A stretch of 5,984 bases of DNA from Syntrophaceae bacterium (GTDB lineage: Bacteria; Desulfobacterota; Syntrophorhabdia; Syntrophorhabdales; WCHB1-27): NCBI GenBank assembly GCA_003165115.1, contig PLSJ01000403.1:1-5984 (forward strand). The letters are read 5' to 3'. The notes under the pieces were generated by a model. The model saw nothing but the letters and a program-made list of their open reading frames with translations, was not told where the DNA came from and ran no database searches. Numbering within the stretch: position 1 is the stretch's first letter; each line of letters opens with the position of its first letter. The position numbers and the translations under genes were made by a program. Shown one piece after another: positions 1 to 4,585 of the stretch.

Positions 1-1200
1 GCTGTTCTGAAAATAGGCCGCCGCACTGGTCTCGACAACATGGTCGGACCGCACCAGGGAAAGGAAATGGCGGTCTTCCGTGTTGTTCAGGCCGAGGGAG
101 ATGGTGTCGTTTTGCGACTGGAACCCTATCGTGTTCCGCACCTCGCGCCCGCCCCACTTCGTGAGCCAGGAATGGGAGAGGTTCACCGCTTCCGTCACGC
201 GCCTGTCGCTCTGCTCGAACTGGTCGCCGTGGACCGGGTCGTTCAGGAAATAGGTGAAGTCGGAAAAGAGGTCGAGGCGGCTGGCGATCACGTAGGCCGA
301 TCCTTTCGTCACGGAGTTGTCCCCCGTGTGCTGCCACGCCCCTGAGAGGCTGTAGCGGGAGGTGTCCGAGCCGTCCGTCGGATTGAGGGAACCGAAGCGC
401 CCGATGAGGCCCTCGCCGACTGCCCTCCGCGGGACCTGGTTGGTCGCGTTCCCTTCGCTCCCGTAAGCCATCGCGGTCACGTTCACGCTGTTTTGCCCGT
501 TAATCAGGCTGTAGCGCAGCACCCCGTTCAGTTTTTGAAAATTCTCGGAAATGCGCCACGGCCCGTCGTTGTGCACGTACTCCAGGCCGAAGAGGAGCGT
601 CCCCATCCCCAGCTTCGAGGAATCCGCGAGGAGTCCGCGCCGATAGCCGTCCTGTCCGATTGTCGCCTTTGCGATCCCCCGCTCCAGGGTGTCCAGGTAG
701 CCGACGTTAATGGCGCCCACCGAGGAGAAATCCCCCTCGTCGGCGTAATAAGGCCCCTTTTTGTACTGTATGCCGCTTATCAGCTCGGGTATCAGGAAAT
801 TGAGGTCAGCGTAGCCCTGGCCGTGCGCATGGCTGCGCTCGTTGACGAGCATGCCGTCGACCGTGACCCGCAGGTCGGTGCCGTGGTCCAGGTTGACCCC
901 CCGCAGGAAATACTGGTTCGCCTTGCCTTCCCCGCTGTGCTGCGTCACGACCAGCCCCGGCGTCGTCTCCAGAAGCTCTCCCGGCTCGTACGCGACCTGT
1001 GCCTCCACCTCCCTGCGGGGGACGACCCCCTCGCTCGCCGAGTCGGCCGCGCCGGCGACGTTTTCCGCCGACTCGGTCACTTCCACGACGCCGAGCGTCT
1101 GCACGTCCTCCGCGCCCGCGGTCCACGGCAGGGAAAGACCCCATGCCGATGCGAGCATCATTGCACCGCAGGCGACCATCGGGAGACCCTTCACCGCCAC
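1..1200 (-). CDS. TonB-dependent outer-membrane receptor, N-terminal part (runs off left edge)
   Basis: Reading leftward from a GTG at 1200-1198, the frame stays open for exactly 400 codons to the window edge, so the C-terminal barrel is missing. The start is fixed by a strong AGGAGGAG Shine-Dalgarno five bases upstream. Residues 1-30 look like a signal peptide ending in AGA before ED. A TonB-box-like stretch (LGVVEVTE) lies near residues 36-43. The plug domain spans about 65-165, with ELLETTPGLVVTQ, a YFLRG element, HGTDLRVTVDGMLVNERSHAH and GPYYADEGDF; the barrel follows. Family members import siderophores, cobalamin, metals or glycans across the outer membrane using TonB-ExbBD energy. The plug resembles a widespread family with an HAHGQGY..LNFLIPEL segment whose ligand I cannot name. 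The gene lies downstream of a kinase gene but has its own promoter and an attenuator-like leader. Confidence 0.93.
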   Translation of the reverse strand, partial: MAVKGLPMVACGAMMLASAWGLSLPWTAGAEDVQTLGVVEVTESAENVAGAADSASEGVVPRREVEAQVAYEPGELLETTPGLVVTQHSGEGKANQYFLRGVNLDHGTDLRVTVDGMLVNERSHAHGQGYADLNFLIPELISGIQYKKGPYYADEGDFSSVGAINVGYLDTLERGIAKATIGQDGYRRGLLADSSKLGMGTLLFGLEYVHNDGPWRISENFQKLNGVLRYSLINGQNSVNVTAMAYGSEGNATNQVPRRAVGEGLIGRFGSLNPTDGSDTSRYSLSGAWQHTGDNSVTKGSAYVIASRLDLFSDFTYFLNDPVHGDQFEQSDRRVTEAVNLSHSWLTKWGGREVRNTIGFQSQNDTISLGLNNTEDRHFLSLVRSDHVVETSAAAYFQNS

Positions 1201-1205
1201 GTTCG

Positions 1206-1213
1206 CTCCTCCT
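1206..1213 (-). promoter_or_regulatory. Ribosome binding site of the TonB receptor gene
   Basis: On the minus strand AGGAGGAG lies five bases before the GTG start at 1200. It decides in favour of GTG, because no ATG is suitably placed. It sits only about eight bases beyond the T-tract of the leader terminator, so the terminator and ribosome site are tightly coupled. Confidence 0.8.
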
Positions 1214-1220
1214 GCAGAAT

Positions 1221-1273
1221 AAAAAAAGGCCATGAAGACCCGGCGCTCCTGCGCCGTCCTAGCCTTCATGGCC
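1221..1273 (-). terminator. Intrinsic terminator inside the TonB receptor leader
   Basis: On the minus strand the arms GGCCATGAAG and CTTCATGGCC (1273-1264 and 1237-1228) form a perfect 10-bp stem. A nested GAC/GTC and GGCGC-AGGA-GCGCC stem sits inside, and seven T residues follow at 1227-1221. This is a textbook rho-independent terminator. It lies between the receptor's promoter and its ribosome site rather than just after the upstream kinase gene, about 155 bases past the kinase stop. Any transcript from the local promoter must read through it, which suggests conditional attenuation. It could also stop leftover transcription from the kinase gene. Confidence 0.88.
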
Positions 1274-1350
1274 TGTCCATTCCCGTCGTTTTTCGCAGCC
1301 CTTCGGGGCCTCTTACCCGCCTCTTCCGGCGGATAACCATTCTCTCTCTA

Positions 1351-1380
1351 ATTATTATCACGCCCGGCCCGCCGGGTCAA
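1351..1380 (-). promoter_or_regulatory. Sigma70-like promoter for the TonB receptor
   Basis: On the minus strand a -35 box TTGACC (1380-1375, five of six consensus) is followed by an A/T-rich -10 region reading GATAATAAT. AATAAT at 1356-1351 gives an 18-base spacer and TAATAA at 1357-1352 a 17-base spacer. The spacer is very GC-rich, which makes the AT-rich -10 stand out. Transcription would start near 1345, in the purine run GAGAGAGAA. The kinase gene ends at 1429, so the receptor need not depend on read-through from it. Confidence 0.65.
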
Positions 1381-1428
1381 GCCGATTCCGACGTGCTCAA
1401 CCGGCGCACCCGGCGATGGACGTAAACG

Positions 1429-2658
1429 CTACACGCCCTGCGACGGCTCCGGTATTGCCGGCAGGGCGACGTAGAAGGTGGCGCCTGCGCCGGGTGCGCC
1501 TTCTGCCCATACCGTGCCGCCGTGGAGGCCGACGATCCTTTTCACGATGGCGAGGCCCATCCCGTTCCCGCCGAACTCCTCTTGCGCGTGGAGTCTCTGG
1601 AACACGCTGAAGAGCTTGTCTTTCCGCTGCATGTCGAAGCCCGCACCGTTGTCTTTGACGAAGTAGACATTCTCCCCGGTCCGCGCGACGCATCCGACCT
1701 CGATCACCCTCCCCTCCCTGCGGCTGGAGAACTTGAAGGCGTTCGAAAGCAGGTTGGTGAATACCTGGCGCAGCATGCTCTCGTCGCCGGCGCAGGGGGC
1801 AAGGGGAGAGACCGTCACCTCCCCGCCGGGATAGATCGTCCTCAGCTCTTCCACGAGGGACCTGACCATCTCGTCCAGGGGCACCGTCGCTCGCTTCAGC
1901 GCCTGTTTGCCGAGCTTCGAGTAGGCCAGCAGCCCTTCGATAAGCTGCTCCATTTTCAGCGCGCTCTCCTGAATGATGCGCATCCGGTCCGCGAAGCTTT
2001 CGTCGAGTCCGGGTCCGTATTTTGTGACGATCCTTTCGGCGAACCCGCCTATCACCATCAAGGGCGTGCGCAGGTCATGGGAAACCGTGGAATTGAAAGC
2101 CTCCAGCTCGTCATTGGCGTTCCTGAGATCGAGGACTATCTGTCTCAGCTCCCTGTTGAGCCTCACGATTTCCATTTCCGCCCGCTTTATCGCCGTGATG
2201 TCCCTGAGCACGGCCAGGGTGGCAGGCTGTCCCTTATGGTCGATCGTCACGACCGATGCCTGCAACGTCCGTATCTCCCCGTCGGGCCTCTGGATCCTGT
2301 ATTCGACGAGTTCGTCCAGGGTTTCGCCCCTCTGCCTTGCCAGGACCCGCTCCGTCACCGCCTGCCGGTCTTCCGGAAAGACGAACTGGCCAATGGGGTG
2401 GCCCACGACTTCCGATGCGTCCTGGAGACCATGAATGGCGAGAAATGCACGGTTCACGAAAACCCTTTCCGTATTCATGGTGATGGCAATGCCGTCGGCG
2501 ACGCTTTCGACCACCGCCCGATAGAGCCTTTCGTTTTCGAGGAGCCCTTCCTCCACCTTCCGGTGCGAGGCGTCCAGCGCCTCAAACCGCCTGACGCGGC
2601 CGCGCAGCGACTCCATCTCGCGTGCAAGCGAATCCCTCTCCTTGTCCTCTTCTCCCAT
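1429..2658 (-). CDS. Soluble PAS-domain sensor histidine kinase
   Basis: A protein of 409 residues starting at the ATG at 2658, which has GAGGGG six bases upstream. The frame extends 44 codons further 5', but that extension overlaps a TATAAT box and reads like non-coding sequence. Residues 1-45 are charged and probably coiled coil. A PAS domain covers about 45-155, ending in LRDITAIKRAE, and a linker coil covers 160-188. The HisKA dimerisation domain contains SHDLRTPL, with phospho-acceptor His194. The ATPase domain has the N box NLLSNAFKFSS (302-312), G1 DNGAGFDM (336-343), F box FSVFQRLH (350-357) and G2 GNGMGLA (364-370), so all catalytic motifs are intact. No transmembrane segment is seen, so it should sense a cytoplasmic signal through the PAS fold. 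The ATPase half resembles the phytochrome-like kinase subfamily. No response regulator is present in the window, so it is an orphan here. It may relate to the TonB receptor downstream, but that rests only on position. Confidence 0.95.
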   Translation of the reverse strand: MGEEDKERDSLAREMESLRGRVRRFEALDASHRKVEEGLLENERLYRAVVESVADGIAITMNTERVFVNRAFLAIHGLQDASEVVGHPIGQFVFPEDRQAVTERVLARQRGETLDELVEYRIQRPDGEIRTLQASVVTIDHKGQPATLAVLRDITAIKRAEMEIVRLNRELRQIVLDLRNANDELEAFNSTVSHDLRTPLMVIGGFAERIVTKYGPGLDESFADRMRIIQESALKMEQLIEGLLAYSKLGKQALKRATVPLDEMVRSLVEELRTIYPGGEVTVSPLAPCAGDESMLRQVFTNLLSNAFKFSSRREGRVIEVGCVARTGENVYFVKDNGAGFDMQRKDKLFSVFQRLHAQEEFGGNGMGLAIVKRIVGLHGGTVWAEGAPGAGATFYVALPAIPEPSQGV

Positions 2659-2694
2659 GGCGTGCCCCTCGAAGACGCGGTACCTACCATACCA

Positions 2695-2700
2695 ATTATA
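2695..2700 (-). promoter_or_regulatory. Likely -10 box for the histidine kinase gene
   Basis: The minus strand carries a perfect TATAAT here, 36 bases upstream of the kinase ATG, inside an AT-rich island. I see no good -35 hexamer at 16-18 bases (TCGTAC is the nearest), so an activator or another start may be involved. Its position argues against the longer 453-codon reading of the kinase. Confidence 0.45.
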
Positions 2701-2829
2701 CAACGCCGGGCGGCGGTGTACGAGAAGTTTTGAAGGGCGGCGCGCCGGATCCCTGGGGCATCTTTTCCATTGACGAACGTCTCCGCACATGGGTTATATA
2801 GTGTCATGCTTTATGTAGGCTACGGGCAA

Positions 2830-2858
2830 GTGACATCATACGTTATCTCACACATAAA
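2830..2858 (+). promoter_or_regulatory. Candidate promoter upstream of the 29-codon ORF and riboswitch
   Basis: GTGACA (five of six -35 consensus), a 17-base spacer, then CATAAA (four of six -10 consensus). A start near 2865 would give a leader of about 30 bases to the ATG at 2896. If used, it would transcribe the small ORF and the complete riboswitch P1 helix together with the PEP-CTERM gene. Confidence 0.35.
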
Positions 2859-2895
2859 GACGCAGGTGCCGCGAGAACGAACAGGAGGGGAAAAC

Positions 2896-2985
2896 ATGGC
2901 TTGGAGAGCGGTCTTGCGCTATGCAGGTGAGACGTCGCCGTGCCTCGACAAAACAATCTACACGTTTTTTGAAGAATTTGTTTGA
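2896..2985 (+). CDS. Possible small protein, 29 residues, unrecognised
   Basis: ATG at 2896 follows a strong AGGAGGGG Shine-Dalgarno (2882-2889) at good spacing. The 29-codon frame begins MAWRAVLRYAGE and ends FFEEFV before TGA. The product has one cysteine (residue 16), no signal peptide and no membrane segment, and I do not recognise it. The stop codon overlaps the TTGACA box of the next promoter. It could be a genuine small protein, a leader ORF upstream of the riboswitch if transcription starts further up, or a remnant of a longer gene. The good ribosome site is the main evidence for translation. Confidence 0.35.
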   Translation: MAWRAVLRYAGETSPCLDKTIYTFFEEFV

Positions 2986-3011
2986 CATGGTGTTAATCAA
3001 TGTATTACACT
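2982..3011 (+). promoter_or_regulatory. Sigma70-like promoter for the riboswitch and PEP-CTERM transcript
   Basis: A perfect TTGACA (2982-2987), an 18-base spacer, then TACACT (3006-3011). The same TACACT -10 occurs before the DUF202 gene at 3983. Transcription would start near 3018. An imperfect inverted repeat, GTGTTAAT (2990-2997) and ATTACAC (3004-3010), overlaps the spacer and -10 and could be an operator. Confidence 0.65.
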
Positions 3012-3121
3012 ACCTTAGTTGTGAAAGCCAAACCATCGGCGACGGTGGGACGGAAAGCCAACGGGTCTCCGGGATGCTCCTCGTGAGCCACTCAGAAAGA
3101 CGGCCGGGTTGCCAATAAGGT
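3012..3121 (+). ncRNA. GEMM-I cyclic-dinucleotide (c-di-GMP-I type) riboswitch
   Basis: The conserved GEMM-I core is readable by eye. GCCAAACC (3027-3034) enters helix P2, CCATCG/CGGTGG, capped by a GCGA tetraloop (3039-3042). GGACGGAAAGCC (3048-3059) follows. P3 pairs GTCT (3065-3068) with AGAC (3098-3101), and GCC (3057-3059) with GGC (3102-3104). The signature ends in GGCCGGGTTGCC (3102-3113). ACCTTA (3012-3017) pairs perfectly with TAAGGT (3116-3121) as outer P1. The GNRA loop docking into P3 is a hallmark of the class. Such RNAs bind c-di-GMP; a Geobacter subgroup prefers 3',3'-cGAMP, depending on the base equivalent to Vc2 G20. My hand alignment places G3027 there, favouring c-di-GMP, but this needs a proper alignment. 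Ligand binding would control the PEP-CTERM gene that starts 89 bases downstream. Confidence 0.9.
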
Positions 3122-3209
3122 TTCATCTGTTCGAGGAAGGGGGGTGACACACGTCAATTAGGCAGTCCATGTTCCGGCAGTCGATTCTGAATGACAGGAG
3201 GAGGAAGAC
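3122..3209 (+). promoter_or_regulatory. Riboswitch expression platform and ribosome site of the PEP-CTERM gene
   Basis: The 88 bases between the aptamer and the GTG at 3210 show no stem followed by a T-run, so transcription termination is not evident. Translational control seems likelier. The Shine-Dalgarno AGGAGGAGG (3196-3204) is very strong, and GAGGAG (3198-3203) is exactly complementary to CTCCTC (3077-3082) in the P3 end of the aptamer. A short TGAC/GTCA hairpin is also present at 3144-3155. The switching mechanism is inferred, not seen. Confidence 0.45.
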
Positions 3210-3833
3210 GTGAATAAGATTTTATGCGCATTCGTAAGCTTAATGATGGTTTTGGCACTATTGGCGGCGGCGCCCGGCACGGCGAAGGCGACACCGATTG
3301 CAGCGGCGTCGATCCTGCAAGGCACCTCGGACACCTCGATCAAAAATGGTGGGGATACCATAGTCGTGACCGAAACCAATGCGAGCTGGGAGCTGATAGG
3401 CGAGAAGTCCAACGGAAAGATCATCGGCAGCCCTGTCGTCATCACCGACGGAGTGATGAAGTTTAACACGAACACCGACAAAGTCACGTTCACCGGGTCC
3501 ATCGGCGGGAATTCCTTCAGCGTCAAAGGGAGCCTCTCCGACTATTCCCTCAGCTCCAATAACCTCTACTACAGTTGGGATGTCAGCTTCGCCGGCGCTC
3601 AGGTCAAAGGGCTCAACGACGTGCTCCTGCTCGACGGCTCGCCCTTCAGGCTTGTCGACGCTTACGCGGGAAGCATAAACATCGACCAGAACATCAACAG
3701 CCCCGTGAGCGGCCCCAGCGACGTCAACTTCAACGTGAGCCGTGTGAGCAGCGTCCCCGTCCCCCCGGCCCTTCTTCTTTTCGCACCGGGGCTCTTCGGC
3801 CTTATCGGCATAAGGAAAAGGTTCCTCGGGTAG
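3210..3833 (+). CDS. Secreted PEP-CTERM-type sorting-domain protein under riboswitch control
   Basis: A protein of 207 residues from a GTG start with AGGAGGAGG six to fourteen bases upstream. Residues 1-27 form a Sec signal peptide (MNKILCAFVSLMMVLALL core, cleavage likely after AKA). The mature body is rich in Ser, Asn, Gly and Asp, has no cysteine, and alternates polar and hydrophobic residues as in beta-rich surface proteins; I recognise no catalytic motif. The tail (182-207) is a PEP-CTERM-type sorting signal: VPVPPALLL, a hydrophobic helix containing APGL, then basic GIRKR. In such systems an exosortase in the inner membrane cleaves near the VPxP motif, and the substrates are usually matrix- or EPS-associated. 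No exosortase is in the window. The GEMM-I riboswitch just upstream implies control by a cyclic dinucleotide. A strong terminator follows, so the gene is monocistronic. Confidence 0.9.
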   Translation: MNKILCAFVSLMMVLALLAAAPGTAKATPIAAASILQGTSDTSIKNGGDTIVVTETNASWELIGEKSNGKIIGSPVVITDGVMKFNTNTDKVTFTGSIGGNSFSVKGSLSDYSLSSNNLYYSWDVSFAGAQVKGLNDVLLLDGSPFRLVDAYAGSINIDQNINSPVSGPSDVNFNVSRVSSVPVPPALLLFAPGLFGLIGIRKRFLG

Positions 3834-3840
3834 ACCACGC

Positions 3841-3899
3841 GCCTCAAAAGCATTATTTCGAGGGCAGGGACCTTTCTCCCTGCCCTTATTTTTTGAGGC
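3841..3899 (+). terminator. Nested intrinsic terminator after the PEP-CTERM gene
   Basis: The inner stem AGGGCAGGGA (3861-3870) and TCCCTGCCCT (3877-3886) is a perfect 10 bp with a 6-base loop, followed by TTATTTTTT. An outer arm GCCTCAAAA (3841-3849) pairs with TTTTGAGGC (3891-3899), so the T-tract itself lies in a second stem. The outer A-run would serve as a weak T-tract on the opposite strand, so it may work in both directions. Confidence 0.85.
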
Positions 3900-3959
3900 C
3901 GTCCCGCCCCATGGGGGGGGTCGATGCTGCCTTCCCTGGTCTCGTGCGATGACGGCGTG

Positions 3960-3988
3960 TTGACTTTATGGCCCTTTTTTTGTACACT
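3960..3988 (+). promoter_or_regulatory. Sigma70-like promoter of the DUF202 gene
   Basis: TTGACT (3960-3965), an exact 17-base spacer containing a run of seven T, then TACACT (3983-3988). A start near 3995 gives a short leader before GAGGTGG (3998-4004) and the ATG at 4012. Bases 3900-3959 between the preceding terminator and this promoter hold nothing I can interpret beyond a run of eight G at 3913-3920. Confidence 0.7.
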
Positions 3989-4011
3989 TTCCCGGTAGAG
4001 GTGGTTTCGGC

Positions 4012-4311
4012 ATGGACATGAACGAGACTGTAAAGATCCTTCTCGCCGAAGAGCAGACGCTCCTGTCGAGGGAAAGGACCATGCATTCCTACATGCAGAC
4101 GGGGCTTGCGTTCACCTCCGTCGGGCTCGTGGTCATGAAGTTTCTGGTGGGGGCCCTCTATTTCTGCGCCGGCCTGCTCTTTATCGTCCTGGGCGCTCTG
4201 CTGATCGTGGAGGCCGGGAAGAGATACCTCCGCTTCCGCAAAGCGATCGCCAGGCTGAGAGAAAAAGAAGCGCAGCTCGGATGCGACATCGGCCTGATAA
4301 CGGGTAAGTGA
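4012..4311 (+). CDS. DUF202 family small inner-membrane protein
   Basis: A 99-residue protein starting at ATG 4012, preceded by GAGGTGG at normal spacing; a second ATG two codons on is also possible. The N-terminal part carries the family signature, LLSRERTMHSYMQTGLAF (residues 17-34). Two hydrophobic helices follow, about 31-46 and 48-67, separated by a very short turn. A basic C-terminal helix (70-90, KRYLRFRKAIARLREKE) probably lies in the cytoplasm. DUF202 proteins (YidH-like) are common small membrane proteins of unknown function, and the length is normal. It has its own promoter and converges on the decayed genes at 4349-4783, so it appears to be a single-gene unit. Confidence 0.9.
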   Translation: MDMNETVKILLAEEQTLLSRERTMHSYMQTGLAFTSVGLVVMKFLVGALYFCAGLLFIVLGALLIVEAGKRYLRFRKAIARLREKEAQLGCDIGLITGK

Positions 4312-4348
4312 GGCCAACCGGGCCCTTACACCCTTATCCGCGCCCGTC

Positions 4349-4585
4349 CTACTCTCCCGTTTTCATCCCGGAGGCGACCATGTCCATGTTCTCGTGCGCT
4401 TTTCCATAAAATGAGGGCTTCAGCTCGATCGCCTTTTCGAGGGACCGGGCCGCCTCGCCGTAGCGTCCTTCCACATAGTACGACATGCCGAGGTTATTGT
4501 AGAGCTCGGCGGACCGGGTTCAGGGTTATGCCCTTTTTGTAGTGGAGGCGGGCTTCTTCCGCCGTCCTTTCAGGTCGCCTTTCCT
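4349..4585 (-). pseudogene. TPR-repeat protein remnant, C-terminal part, frameshifted
   Basis: Two TPR-like helices-turn-helices are readable but lie in different frames. ERTAEEARLHYKKGITLNP is encoded leftward from about 4571 to 4515. AELYNNLGMSYYVEGRYGEA and the following SLEKAIELKPSFYGKAHENM continue in another frame to a TAG at 4351-4349. Joining them across about 4510-4515 (where LNP should run into a Ser-Ala-Glu-Leu helix) restores a typical TPR array. The upstream part of the gene is missing. It may be the relic of a TadD-type TPR protein, given the adjoining TadE-like fragment, but TPRs are too general to be sure. A sequencing or assembly indel could explain the shift, though not the missing 5' part. 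Confidence 0.6.

Larger units (their letters stand above)
1201..1345 (-). ncRNA. Candidate attenuator or riboswitch-like 5' leader of the TonB receptor, class unidentified
   Basis: A leader of about 145 nt is predicted from the promoter at 1351-1380 to the GTG at 1200. It has three hairpins in order. The first is a 9-bp stem TTATCCGCC/GGCGGGTAA with loop GGAAGA (1336-1313). The second is GCCC-CGAA-GGGC (1309-1298). The third is the intrinsic terminator at 1273-1221. An alternative pairing is visible: AAGAGGCC (1314-1307) can pair over 8 bases, including one G-U, with GGCCTTTT (1231-1224), the terminator's 3' arm and T-tract, and so could act as antiterminator. I looked for cobalamin, TPP, Moco, NiCo, fluoride, preQ1 and GEMM core motifs and could not match any. 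The sensed ligand is therefore unknown, and a protein- or leader-based mechanism is also possible. Confidence 0.55.
2659..2895. other. Divergent intergenic region between the kinase and the rightward genes
   Basis: This 237-base gap separates the leftward kinase from the rightward small ORF and riboswitch gene. It is clearly more AT-rich from about 2790 to 2860 than its surroundings. It holds the kinase -10 box and two candidate rightward promoters. TTGACG (2770-2775) has TTATAT 18 bases on (2794-2799). GTGACA (2830-2835) has CATAAA 17 bases on (2853-2858). I see no RNA gene or further coding sequence in it. Confidence 0.5.

Noticed and set aside
1201..1345. Cobalamin, TPP, Moco or NiCo riboswitch before the TonB receptor
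   Set aside because: The expected core boxes, for example the cobalamin GCCACTG-type box or the paired GCAGGC/GCAGCC of NiCo, are absent by eye. I kept only the unnamed attenuator call.
493..1425. 310-codon plus-strand open frame
   Set aside because: It lies antisense to the TonB receptor and its leader. The minus-strand translation has clear signal peptide and plug motifs, while this frame shows no recognisable protein and crosses the terminator. It is a GC-rich shadow.
1522..2733. 403-codon plus-strand open frame
   Set aside because: It is antisense to the histidine kinase, which has all its conserved boxes. The plus-strand product is Pro/His/Arg-rich with no domain, so a shadow.
2659..2790. 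44-codon N-terminal extension of the kinase to an ATG at 2790
   Set aside because: The extension is antisense to an AT-rich promoter region, contains a TATAAT box, and has no good ribosome site. The ATG at 2658 has GAGGGG and begins the coiled-coil sequence.
3158..3526. 122-codon minus-strand frame opposite the PEP-CTERM gene
   Set aside because: It overlaps the signal peptide and body of the well-supported plus-strand gene and its ribosome site, and shows no motif of its own.
3886..4317. 143-codon minus-strand frame opposite the DUF202 gene
   Set aside because: The plus strand has promoter, ribosome site and family signature. The minus frame runs through both promoter and terminator sequences and has no domain.
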